Shown: positions 1 through 8,267 of the stretch, one piece after another
Layout of the letters: each line of letters opens with the position of its first letter
Numbering within the stretch: the stretch's first letter is position 1
Made by a program: the position numbers and the translations under genes
Assembly: GCA_903873255.1 (NCBI GenBank)
Contig: CAIQNR010000022.1
Location: forward strand, 1-32,362
Source: an uncultured bacterium
Lineage (GTDB): Bacteria > Babelota > Babeliae > Babelales > CAIQNR01
DNA: 32,362 bases
Direction: 5' to 3'
The notes under the pieces: generated by a model
Database searches by the model: none
Told to the model about the DNA's origin: nothing
The model's input: only the letters and a program-made list of their open reading frames with translations

Positions 1-355
<355 letters not shown>

Positions 356-459
356 CGCATATATAATTTATTTAGATTATATTCATAATAAGTGTGATTA
401 TCGTATAAGATTCTTTGACTTACAAACATACTTTGGTTACAAGAAAAATTTTTAAAATT

Positions 460-573
460 TTTGGTGGCGATAGGTATAGGGATACACCCGTTACCATTCC
501 GAATACGGAAGTTAAGTCTATACCGCCGATGATACTTACCTGGAGACGGGTTGGGAAAGCAGGTGCTGCCAAA
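460..573 (+). rRNA. rrf: 5S ribosomal RNA
   Basis: The 114-base gene begins with TTTGGTGGC and ends with GCTGCCAAA. These pair to form the terminal helix I of 5S rRNA. The internal core includes the conserved CCGAATACGGAAGTTAAG-type loop at about 499-516. It sits downstream of the 23S gene and directly upstream of an intrinsic terminator, so it closes the rRNA operon. The ends are set by the helix I pairing. Confidence 0.95.
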
Positions 574-576
574 TTA

Positions 577-617
577 AATAAGGCTCATGAAAACTCATGG
601 GCCTTATTGTTTTATAT
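577..617 (+). terminator. Rho-independent terminator of the rRNA operon
   Basis: A 14-bp stem (577-590 pairing with 595-608, one G-U pair) encloses the four-base loop AAAC and is followed by the T-rich run GTTTTAT. It begins four bases after the 5S gene. The next gene (666-1712) is on the other strand and converges on it, so the hairpin separates the two transcription units. Confidence 0.9.
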
Positions 618-665
618 ACGTTTTTTCTCATAATCTGCTATTTCAAATTCTATTTTTTGTCTTTT

Positions 666-1712
666 TTATATCTTTTCAAGTATTATTTCCATATTTGACC
701 TATGATCCCATTCTAATTTTTGTTCTTCAAGTGAACCTGTTAGTGAATTTTTAAGTAATTGATAGATATCAGTTTTTATATGATTCATTAAATAAGTTGT
801 TTCAGGATTTTTAAAACGACATTTAAATCCAAGAAGCATTGGTTCACCATTGTACATAATGCATGATACATGAAGTATTCCTTTATAGGTGATACCAAAT
901 TTATTTTTGAGACCTGCAAAAAGTGGTTCTATTATTTTTGTAATAATTTTATCTCTGTCTATATACTCATCAAAAAAGAGAGGTTGTGTATTTAAAAGAT
1001 TTCTAAAAATTAATGATTCTGTATTGCAGTACACTAAAGGCAGTATTGTTGTTCCATCGGTAAGTATCATAATTTCAGTTTTTTCTCCTGAAAGAAACTC
1101 TTCTATAATAAGTTTCTTATTACTGTGAGGATATGAAAACCATTCTTCTATCCATGTTAAACTTTCTTGAAGGGAATAGAAAAGTGAGCTCTTTTTATGG
1201 GAGGATTGATTGTCAGTTTTTATGATGAGTGGATAGCGATGATATGTTACTAGTTTTTGAGCTTCTTCCTTAGAAGTGCAAAGTGCATAGGGGATACAAA
1301 ATATACCGCATTCCGCTGCAAATGTTCGTGATAGTGTGTAAGAATCTTCTAAAAATAAGCTTTTTTGTAGTGCGCCAAAGCAGTGGTATGAAAGATGCTG
1401 AGATAAGTTAACGATTCCATTTTTTAAGGCATCTGCATTATTAGCGATAATAAAATCTATTTTTTCCTGTATTGCAAATTTTGACACGCTATAGATATCT
1501 CTGCTTGAAAGTGACAGGTACTCAATTTTAGGGTGGTCATACTGGATAGGATAAGAATTTGCGGCAATATAGAGTTTATGTACATGGGGGGAATCGCACA
1601 ATTTTTCTACAAGTGGATTAATTTCCGGGCCATCGGCCAAAAGAATAACATTGGTATGAAGACGAGAAAACATTGATAAAAAAAGAGTACATAAAAAAAA
1701 TTTTTTCTTCAT
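666..1712 (-). CDS. Exported PurD-like protein (phosphoribosylamine-glycine ligase homologue, probably inactive)
   Basis: The start is the second ATG of a close pair (1712): it has AAGGA five bases upstream, whereas the first ATG overlaps that AAGGA. Residues 1-20 form a basic-then-hydrophobic signal sequence (MKKKFFLCTLFLSMF). The rest follows PurD colinearly: the N-domain segment ...EKLCDSPHVHKLYIAANS, the CFG segment, KEEAQKLV and IIKTD in the ATP-grasp A domain, IIEEFLSGEKTEIMILTDG, KIIEPLFAGL, TYKGILHVS, and a signature at about 295-305. In active PurD the signature reads EFNCRFGDPET; here it is GFKCRFKNPET, so the metal-binding Glu and Asn are Gly and Lys. The glycine-rich ADGLAAGKGV loop is TDNQSSHKKS. 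At 348 residues it also lacks about 80 C-terminal residues of the usual 420-430. Homology is read directly; loss of activity and export are inferred. No other purine synthesis gene is nearby. Confidence 0.8.
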   Translation of the reverse strand: MKKKFFLCTLFLSMFSRLHTNVILLADGPEINPLVEKLCDSPHVHKLYIAANSYPIQYDHPKIEYLSLSSRDIYSVSKFAIQEKIDFIIANNADALKNGIVNLSQHLSYHCFGALQKSLFLEDSYTLSRTFAAECGIFCIPYALCTSKEEAQKLVTYHRYPLIIKTDNQSSHKKSSLFYSLQESLTWIEEWFSYPHSNKKLIIEEFLSGEKTEIMILTDGTTILPLVYCNTESLIFRNLLNTQPLFFDEYIDRDKIITKIIEPLFAGLKNKFGITYKGILHVSCIMYNGEPMLLGFKCRFKNPETTYLMNHIKTDIYQLLKNSLTGSLEEQKLEWDHRSNMEIILEKI

Positions 1713-1750
1713 ACGCATCCTTAGAGTAAATAAAAATACTAGGGTATGAA

Positions 1751-1780
1751 AAGAGGGGAACTTTAGATTATTCCCCTCTT
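1751..1780 (-). terminator. Intrinsic terminator downstream of the 577-residue exported protein gene
   Basis: A perfect 10-bp inverted repeat (AAGAGGGGAA / TTCCCCTCTT) with a ten-base loop. On the minus strand the stem runs into TTTT. It lies between the stop at 1816 and the start of the PurD-like gene at 1712, so the PurD-like gene probably has its own promoter or depends on readthrough. The T-run is short, so termination may be incomplete. Confidence 0.7.
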
Positions 1781-1815
1781 CGTAATGTTTTTACCGGTGT
1801 AATTGTACGTTGGTG

Positions 1816-3549
1816 TTACTCAATAAGAGCGTTATAGGTGTTAGTAATTTCTTTTAACTGCGTATTCATAAGGTTAAAAAGAGCATCTTCATCTTTGAGA
1901 GAGTTCATGTTACTTACTGTTTCATGAAGATGTATAACCTTATTAATTAGGCTCTTTAACCCAGATATTTTTTCGTCATCAGTACTGTTTTCGAGTGAAA
2001 ATTGTATTGTTTCATAAATGTTCTCTATGTCTTTTTCTGCAAATTTTTTTCTATGTAAGAAGATACTTTTTTGAAAGGTTTCGTCATATGCAATTTTTTG
2101 ATCAAAACGTGTATGTTCAAGCTTTTCTAAAAACTCAGTGTCATTTTTAGATTCATGTGCTAAATCGCTAATTTTGATCAATGCTTCTTGTAATTTCTTA
2201 TCAAATTCTTTTTTGTTTTTTAACGTAGTATCTAAGAGTTGGTGTCCGCCAATTTTTTGTTTATGCATGCGTTCAGCATAGCTTTGATACATTGGATGTA
2301 TTGATGTATAGAGTCCTTCATGGGTATTAAGCTGTTGATCTAGATACCCTTTATTTTTTTCTAAGTTGAGTATGTGTGAGCTTACATTATGTAAATTTCC
2401 AGCATGTATATTTTTTGCAAATGCAAAAATTCTTTCGCGTTGCTCGTCTGTTGCTTGAGGAACTATTTTTTGAATGGACAGTTTAATCTCTTTTTCAGTT
2501 TTACCTTTTTGAAATTCTTCACTGTAGGTTTGTGCAAGTTGTTGTATAATATCTTCTGTTAGTGGGTTGAATTTAATTAATTCGTAGATGTCTTTCATAG
2601 TTGTTGCAAAATTTTCTAAAGCGTTTTGATCTTCTAGATGGTAACGACCAGAGCGAATTTTTTTGAGGGATTCTTGTAGATCTGTGCTTAATGGTTTTTC
2701 GAGTTTATATGATTTTTGTTTTAATACTTTAAGGTAGTCTTGGAGCCTATTGTAGATTGTATCAAATTCAGCATCGTCAGCACTTTTTTCTTCTGCTAAA
2801 TCAGGATAAAAAACACCTTGTGTTGTTTTATTTTTTCTTGTTTTAAAGCTTGGTTCTTTTATAACAAGCTCGTAAATTACGATAATCTCATTTCTGTTGA
2901 TAGATGCATCATGGATATAACCAAAAGTCCAAAAGTTTAGGAAGTTTCTTTTTTGATTAATAGGAAGAGCTTTTTTATAGGTTGGGCCATCATGTTCAAT
3001 TAAAATTTGTTCTTTATGTAAGGTATTTCTTTTAATTGGATTTTTATCCGAGCCAACCTTCTTTTTTGATGATTTTCCGAAAGATTCATCAAATCCAACA
3101 AAATTTTGACCTAAAAGTTCCTTTTTAAAAGAAATAGGATCATAAAAACCCCATTCCACTGTTTTATATTGCATGATAGGTGTTTGGTATGCCCATCCAT
3201 GAAAAAGTACGCTCCAGGGCATTGGTATTGCTTCAAATTCATTTTTTATATTTTTTTTGTTATTTACCGACGTGCTAATACGTATTTTGTAGGTAACATG
3301 TGCATGGGAATGTTTATGGATGAGTTCATTGATTGCTTCTGGAAGGTAAGGTTTGATTATTTCTGGATTAGTTATTGGATAGATAAATGCGGTTGAAAAA
3401 ATCTGTGCTTGTTTATCATCAACTCTTCCAAATTGTGGGCAGTCCCGACCAACTTTATTCAGAAATGCTGCACTTCCTATAATTATTTTTCCCACACTAT
3501 GCGTTTGAAAGCAGAGTGTTAGTGCTAATATTGCTAACTGTTTTTTCAT
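1816..3549 (-). CDS. Exported hypothetical protein with charged helical C-terminal half
   Basis: The family is not recognised. The start has a strong ribosome site (AAGGAG eight to nine bases upstream). Residues 1-18 (MKKQLAILALTLCFQTHS) look like a Sec signal peptide. Residues about 20-240 are aromatic-rich and mixed in composition, suggesting a folded domain. From about 250 to 577 the protein is rich in Lys, Glu, Gln and Leu with few Gly or Pro, typical of long helices or coiled coil. No catalytic motif is evident. It belongs to a run of minus-strand exported or membrane genes (666-6132) and has a hairpin terminator after its stop. A structural or host-interaction role is possible but not shown by the sequence. 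Confidence 0.8.
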   Translation of the reverse strand: MKKQLAILALTLCFQTHSVGKIIIGSAAFLNKVGRDCPQFGRVDDKQAQIFSTAFIYPITNPEIIKPYLPEAINELIHKHSHAHVTYKIRISTSVNNKKNIKNEFEAIPMPWSVLFHGWAYQTPIMQYKTVEWGFYDPISFKKELLGQNFVGFDESFGKSSKKKVGSDKNPIKRNTLHKEQILIEHDGPTYKKALPINQKRNFLNFWTFGYIHDASINRNEIIVIYELVIKEPSFKTRKNKTTQGVFYPDLAEEKSADDAEFDTIYNRLQDYLKVLKQKSYKLEKPLSTDLQESLKKIRSGRYHLEDQNALENFATTMKDIYELIKFNPLTEDIIQQLAQTYSEEFQKGKTEKEIKLSIQKIVPQATDEQRERIFAFAKNIHAGNLHNVSSHILNLEKNKGYLDQQLNTHEGLYTSIHPMYQSYAERMHKQKIGGHQLLDTTLKNKKEFDKKLQEALIKISDLAHESKNDTEFLEKLEHTRFDQKIAYDETFQKSIFLHRKKFAEKDIENIYETIQFSLENSTDDEKISGLKSLINKVIHLHETVSNMNSLKDEDALFNLMNTQLKEITNTYNALIE

Positions 3550-3635
3550 TAGTACATCTCCTTATATATGAAAAATTATTCGGTTGAACCGTAACAAAGT
3601 AGATGTAAAATAAGCAACATTTTTCTTGTTAATTA

Positions 3636-3842
3636 TTAGGATCGGTATGATTTTTTAGAATTGTGCTTTTCAGCTTTTAGACGGGTATGATGAAAATGCC
3701 GATTAATTTCATCAAGTCCTCCATCTTTTTTCCCGTAATAGGCAATCACTGCAGCAAGTCTTTTGTTAACTTTTGGTTTTGTTTTGGCGGCTTCCATGTT
3801 TACGGCTAGCAGCGCCATAAGTGCTATAAAAATTCTTTTCAT
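3636..3842 (-). CDS. Small exported basic protein (68 residues), unknown function
   Basis: A strong Shine-Dalgarno sequence (AGGGGGAG) lies about eight bases upstream of the ATG. The first 19 residues (MKRIFIALMALLAVNMEAA) form a short Sec signal peptide with an AxA-like end. The mature part of about 49 residues is very rich in Lys, Arg and His and has one conserved-looking core (LAAVIAYYGKKDGGLDEINR). The composition suggests binding to nucleic acid or another polyanion, but no family is recognised. It lies between two longer minus-strand genes with short untranslated gaps and may be co-transcribed with the gene at 3942-5555. Confidence 0.7.
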   Translation of the reverse strand: MKRIFIALMALLAVNMEAAKTKPKVNKRLAAVIAYYGKKDGGLDEINRHFHHTRLKAEKHNSKKSYRS

Positions 3843-3941
3843 TCTTCATCTCCCCCTTAAATATTTTTAACATATTTAATGCTATCAGAAATATGTGGCC
3901 ATATGCAATAAAGGATAATTTTTTATAAAAAAGAGCCGAGA

Positions 3942-5555
3942 TTAGTTGATTTTTTTCTTTGACCAGAGCCCAGAGAACCACCATAAAGTAAAAAGTATAA
4001 GAGCAATGCTGGCAAGTATTGCATGGAATTGTACAGCTCCATAAGCATTGCAAAGTGTTTCACGTATTATTTTAACCAAAGTTATTATTGTTAGAGCAGG
4101 GATAATAACAAGAATATTTTTTATCGAATAAAGATTAATAATTAACGTAATTATGAGTGTAGTTATCACCGATCCAATCAAAATTCCAGGAATTGATTCA
4201 ATTGAAAAATTGATAAAAAGCATGATTAATCCACTGAGCAAAGAAAGCACTAAAAAGAGATATCGCTGTTTGTTTTTAAGCTGTAAAGCATAAAAACCAA
4301 GTGCTAAACTAAGTGCGCTTGGAGTAAGCATTAAAAAGATAGAGTTAACAATTTTACCTGCTATTTCTGAATGGTAAGAAAGTATAGAAAGGTCTCCTAC
4401 AAGTGGCGTAAAGCGTGGGGAAAAAAAATCTACTATGAGCAAAAGAGAAGAAGTAACAAGACCGAGTAATACTCCTAAGGTGATGGTTGTACTGTAAGAA
4501 TTTTTTTCTGTGGTAAATGGTAATGTTACACCAAGTTGTGAGGTAAAAGAGCAAATCATTATATTCAAAAAAAAGAGTAATGTTATTCCAATAGTCGCAA
4601 GAGTAATGAATTGTTTTGTATAGGTTTGCTCAGTGGAAAAAAGAAAAGTATCAACGGGTAATCTGCTGAAAAATTGAATAAGAGCTAATGCAAGAATTGG
4701 TATACAACAGATAATTAATTCTCGCATAGAAAACGAATTGACAAGGGGATGCATGGTCATTGCATATGCAGTGAGTGTTAAAATACCAAAAATAATGAGA
4801 GCTATAAGATAGAGAAAATTAAGATTTTTCACGTGTGTAGTATGCGCTTTTAGCCATGATTCTGGGGTATACATAGAACGCAAACAATCACTAATTTCAT
4901 CACCTGTTATATAGATGGTGATGCGTGCTTGGGCTGTGGGTTGTGGAAGATGTACCGATGTATCGCAAAAGGTAAAAATAAAGTCTTTACGCGCAGGCTT
5001 TTCAATTTCAAGAGCAGAAACTTCTTTTAAATTATAAGGTGTAACCCCATAGAGTTTTTGAATAGTTTGTAGTGCAATACCACGTGCATGTGGTTTTGAA
5101 ATAGTTTCACCAGGTGTATTATCTGAGCACAGATGTTGTATTCGTACTATTTCGCCATTATTTCCAACAAATATGCGAAATTCTTCTACTCGATCATCTG
5201 GTTTGCCTTCAAATAATGCGTATCTTACTTCCCAACAGGTATCTTGAAGGTATGATCCCAGCAGTTCTTTATAAAGATGTTTTCCGCCTGTTTGCCAAAG
5301 ATAGGCATGGGATTGTAGATGGTGTGGTGCAATGGTGTGAGCTCGTGTTGCGATAGACCATTTTTTATGGGATTGTTCAAGATCTTCTATAACATCGGAT
5401 GCATAAGAAATTGCATCGTCTACAGACAGTGTAAGAGTTGTATGGAGAGGTTCATAACGGGGTAGTAGTAGAGAAATTATAAGTGCAAAACTTGCTAAAA
5501 GAACACCTATTTTTTTCAGGTGTTTTGTAAAAAAAGGTTCTTTTAAAAAGGTCAT
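3942..5555 (-). CDS. Polytopic membrane protein with N-terminal extracytoplasmic PepSY-like domain
   Basis: The ATG at 5555 is chosen because GGGAG lies five bases upstream; an in-frame GTG 12 bases earlier overlaps that site. One membrane segment (about residues 16-34, ending LLLPRYEP) is followed by about 200 soluble residues. These contain the repeated pattern 'Ala/Ile-A-x-x-x-I-x-x-x-Y-G' plus 'I-x-I-Y-I-T-G-D-E-I', resembling PepSY-type or protease-prodomain folds. Eight or so hydrophobic helices follow (about 240-535). The layout resembles some CPBP-type membrane proteases with an external N-domain. However, I cannot find their EExxxR and HxxxN/D motifs, so no enzyme function is assigned. 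A good promoter (TTGACA, 16-base spacer, TAAGAT) sits about 50 bases upstream. Confidence 0.75.
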   Translation of the reverse strand: MTFLKEPFFTKHLKKIGVLLASFALIISLLLPRYEPLHTTLTLSVDDAISYASDVIEDLEQSHKKWSIATRAHTIAPHHLQSHAYLWQTGGKHLYKELLGSYLQDTCWEVRYALFEGKPDDRVEEFRIFVGNNGEIVRIQHLCSDNTPGETISKPHARGIALQTIQKLYGVTPYNLKEVSALEIEKPARKDFIFTFCDTSVHLPQPTAQARITIYITGDEISDCLRSMYTPESWLKAHTTHVKNLNFLYLIALIIFGILTLTAYAMTMHPLVNSFSMRELIICCIPILALALIQFFSRLPVDTFLFSTEQTYTKQFITLATIGITLLFFLNIMICSFTSQLGVTLPFTTEKNSYSTTITLGVLLGLVTSSLLLIVDFFSPRFTPLVGDLSILSYHSEIAGKIVNSIFLMLTPSALSLALGFYALQLKNKQRYLFLVLSLLSGLIMLFINFSIESIPGILIGSVITTLIITLIINLYSIKNILVIIPALTIITLVKIIRETLCNAYGAVQFHAILASIALILFTLWWFSGLWSKKKIN

Positions 5556-5604
5556 AAAAACTCCCACATACGTATAAAAACAATGAAATCAAAGATATTC
5601 TATA

Positions 5605-5632
5605 ATCTTAGTAGGGATTTAGAGGGTGTCAA
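5605..5632 (-). promoter_or_regulatory. Sigma70-type promoter for the membrane protein gene at 3942-5555
   Basis: On the minus strand a perfect -35 box TTGACA (5627-5632) is separated by 16 bases from TAAGAT (5605-5610, four of six consensus bases). The predicted start of transcription is near 5598, giving a leader of about 40 bases before the ATG. It lies in the gap just after the stop of the gene at 5641-6132. Confidence 0.45.
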
Positions 5633-5640
5633 AAAGGATA

Positions 5641-6132
5641 TTAGTTTTCATCTTCTTCTGATATAGAAGCTAATTGGGTATTTTTATAAGATATTTTTGT
5701 TGTAAGTACAGCTGTTTTAGGAGTAATTGCTTGCAATGTTTCTGAAGTTTTGAGTTCTCGAGATTGAATTGGCATTGGAGTAGATTGAGGACGTTGAGGC
5801 TGTGATGAAGATGATGTTTTGGGTGGAAGATCAAGCCCCCAGTTACGACGATGAGGATGAGGTGCTGATGGTATTTCCATAGTTGATTGAATTTTTTCTT
5901 GCTCTTCTAGAGCTTTTATAGCAGCTTCAACTTCTGCGCGTCGTTCATCCTCATTTTTTTTAATACAGGCATAATAAAAAAAACATAATGTTTCTCGCGG
6001 TGTATTTGAATTTTGAAAGTGTCTATAGGTAACGAGTTGTTCCAATGTGAGCAAATCGGTATTAATTTTTTTAGAATTAGCTCCATGTAAAGAACATGTT
6101 GTAAGCAGTAAGCATACAAGTATCGAAATCAT
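5641..6132 (-). CDS. Exported Pro/Ser/Gln-rich hypothetical protein (163 residues)
   Basis: AGGGA lies about six bases upstream of the ATG. Residues 1-18 (MISILVCLLLTTCSLHGA) are a signal peptide. The Cys at 13 does not have a good lipobox, so type I processing after HGA is more likely than lipidation. The mature N-terminal part is helical (LLTLEQLVTYRHFQ, then an acidic RRAEVEAAIKALEEQEK helix). The C-terminal half is a low-complexity linker rich in Pro, Ser, Gln and Thr ending in SISEEDEN. No family is recognised. Secreted low-complexity proteins of this kind are common in intracellular bacteria; any host role is inference. Confidence 0.7.
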   Translation of the reverse strand: MISILVCLLLTTCSLHGANSKKINTDLLTLEQLVTYRHFQNSNTPRETLCFFYYACIKKNEDERRAEVEAAIKALEEQEKIQSTMEIPSAPHPHRRNWGLDLPPKTSSSSQPQRPQSTPMPIQSRELKTSETLQAITPKTAVLTTKISYKNTQLASISEEDEN

Positions 6133-6192
6133 ATAGAATCCCTATAAAATAAGTGGTAATACTAGTGTAGTTTAGGGGGTATTTCAGAATCT

Positions 6193-7566
6193 TCAAGTTG
6201 AGGCAACTTGTTTAGTACCAAACAATCCTAAAAGTTGATACACATTTTTTAGTTTAACAACATGACGGTCAGAAAGTTTTTGCGATTCTGCAACAAAGAG
6301 TGTTTTAATGCCAAATTTTTGTGCCTCTTTTAGTTGTGGTTCTATGCCATTAATAGGCTTGATGGATCCAGTAAGACTAAGCTCTCCTAAAGCCATTGCC
6401 TTTTCTGGCAGTGCATCCTGAAAGTAGCTCGAAAGTAAAGCAAGGGCAATTGCTAAATCGGCAGAACTTTCATTAATTTTTATGCCGCCACTCACTTTTA
6501 CAAAAATGTCATGCGCGCTGAATTTGATATGCAAATATTTTTCAAGAATTGCGGCAATAAGAACAACTCGTTTGTGGTCAAGGCCGGTAACCACCCGTTG
6601 AGGAACGTTAAATTTTGTTGGGACAATGAGCGCTTGGATTTCTAAAAGCAGCGGGCGAGAGCCTTCTAAACTGCTGGTTAAAACCGATCCTGGTGCATGT
6701 GCAGTTTCATCGAGCATGTATTGGTTAATGTGAGGAACCTCTTCCATTCCTTCATGGGTCATGGCAAAAAAACCAAGTTCGTGAATTGCACCAAAGCGAT
6801 TTTTAACACTGCGTAAAATTCTTGTATGCCAACGGTCTTCACCTTGTAGATAAAAAACTCCATCAACCATATGTTCTAATGTTTTTGGCCCCGCCATTTG
6901 TCCTTCTTTGGTAATGTGGCAGGTGATGATAACGGCAATGTTGTGTTCTTTTGCAAGGCGCATTAATGCAAATGATGTTTCACGCAGTTGTCCAACGGTT
7001 CCGGGAAAAGTATGTGATGCAGAAAAAAAACAGTTTTGAATGGAGTCAATAATAATAATATCCGGTTTTTCCATTTGTCCTGTTTCTATAATGCTTTCTA
7101 TCTGTGCCTGATCAGAAAAGAGTAATTTATCGTTGATGCTGTTGATGCGTGAAGCTCGTTGTTTTACTTGTTCCAGTGATTCTTCAGAAGAAAAGTAAAA
7201 GACTTTATATTTTTCGGACAACTTATAGGCAACATGGAGCAGCAAGGTTGATTTACCAATCCCAGGGTCACCGGTCAGTACTAGTAATGAGCCGGGCATA
7301 ATCCCGCCACCAATTACATTGTCCCATTCATGAATACCAGCAAGCAATCGCGGTTGGTGTGTAATGCTGACATCGTTGAGCGATTTAAGTGCTAGTTTTT
7401 TTCCTGAACCAGGAACCATCCCTTTAGGTGTTTTTGCAGTGACGCTGGGCATCGATTGTTCTTCGATAAAGCTGTCCCATTCTTGGCACGATGGACAGCA
7501 TCCCATCCATTTAACACTCGTATAGGTACAATTTGAGCAGCTAAAAGTTACTGAAGATTTTGCCAT
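6193..7566 (-). CDS. radA: DNA repair protein RadA (Sms)
   Basis: RadA is a DnaB-like ATPase that loads on recombination intermediates and promotes branch migration with RecA. All four family parts are visible: a C4 zinc finger (Cys10, 13, 24, 27), a Walker A motif GDPGIGKST at 99-107 with Walker B-like IIIIDSIQ near 170-177, the RadA-specific KNRFG motif at 255-259, and a C-terminal Lon-like domain (about 340-450, with SGGIKINESSADLAIALALL). The length of 457 is normal. The start codon lies 19 bases inside the end of tdk, so the two genes are translationally coupled; no strong Shine-Dalgarno sequence is seen before radA. Confidence 0.97.
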   Translation of the reverse strand: MAKSSVTFSCSNCTYTSVKWMGCCPSCQEWDSFIEEQSMPSVTAKTPKGMVPGSGKKLALKSLNDVSITHQPRLLAGIHEWDNVIGGGIMPGSLLVLTGDPGIGKSTLLLHVAYKLSEKYKVFYFSSEESLEQVKQRASRINSINDKLLFSDQAQIESIIETGQMEKPDIIIIDSIQNCFFSASHTFPGTVGQLRETSFALMRLAKEHNIAVIITCHITKEGQMAGPKTLEHMVDGVFYLQGEDRWHTRILRSVKNRFGAIHELGFFAMTHEGMEEVPHINQYMLDETAHAPGSVLTSSLEGSRPLLLEIQALIVPTKFNVPQRVVTGLDHKRVVLIAAILEKYLHIKFSAHDIFVKVSGGIKINESSADLAIALALLSSYFQDALPEKAMALGELSLTGSIKPINGIEPQLKEAQKFGIKTLFVAESQKLSDRHVVKLKNVYQLLGLFGTKQVAST

Positions 7567-8150
7567 ACCGGTTTCTTATCGATAACAAAGCAACCACGGC
7601 AGCGCGCTTGGTATTGTTCTTGTGCGCCAACTTGTATGGTGGGATCATCATATTTTGCAGGATTTCCATTAACAATGCGTTGTGTAAAGTATGCATCAAG
7701 TCCACATTCAACGCAGATTGCTGTCAGTTTGGTAACATCATCTGCAATTGCCATAAGAGTTGGCATTGCGCCAAAAGGGAGTGATCTAAAGTCAAGGTTT
7801 AAACCTGCAACAATCACATGTTTTTTTGCTTCGATAAGGCGCATAACAACGCTAATGATGTCATGCGAAAAGAATTGAACTTCATCAATGCCAACAACTT
7901 CTATGTCGGGAGTTAAATGTTCAAAAATTTCAAGGGGATTTTCTATAGAGATTGCAGCTATTTTGTTGCCATCATGTGAGGCAACAAACTCAATGAAGGT
8001 TCGATTATCAAAAGAATGTTTAAATACAATAACAGATTTACGAGCAATTTTTGCACGCTTTAATCGTCTGATTAATTCTTCTGATTTTCCGGAGAACATT
8101 GAGCCACAAACGACTTCAAGTTTTCCCATATGTGTAGGTAGATTGTTCAT
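7548..8150 (-). CDS. tdk: Thymidine kinase (type II)
   Basis: It phosphorylates salvaged thymidine to dTMP using ATP in the cytoplasm. The P-loop GSMFSGKS is at 16-23. The DEVQFF motif at 89-94 carries the catalytic Glu90. A C-terminal zinc site is formed by CVEC and CRGC. The length of 200 is typical. AAGGAA lies four bases before the ATG. It overlaps radA by 19 bases, so the two form one transcription unit, divergent from murA. Together with tmk in this window it completes thymidine to dTDP salvage, as expected for an organism that takes nucleosides from a host. Confidence 0.97.
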   Translation of the reverse strand: MNNLPTHMGKLEVVCGSMFSGKSEELIRRLKRAKIARKSVIVFKHSFDNRTFIEFVASHDGNKIAAISIENPLEIFEHLTPDIEVVGIDEVQFFSHDIISVVMRLIEAKKHVIVAGLNLDFRSLPFGAMPTLMAIADDVTKLTAICVECGLDAYFTQRIVNGNPAKYDDPTIQVGAQEQYQARCRGCFVIDKKPVWQNLQ

Positions 8151-8267
8151 CGAATTCCTTCAAAAAATGTTGACACTACGGTATTTTTTGTAAACGACAT
8201 CTACTTAGTATACACTTACAGCGTCTCACGTATAGAACAAATTTCACTTTTAAATGTATGAGGATGT

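Noticed and set aside
3942-5555. CPBP-family intramembrane protease
   Set aside because: The layout is similar, but the EExxxR and His motifs could not be found.
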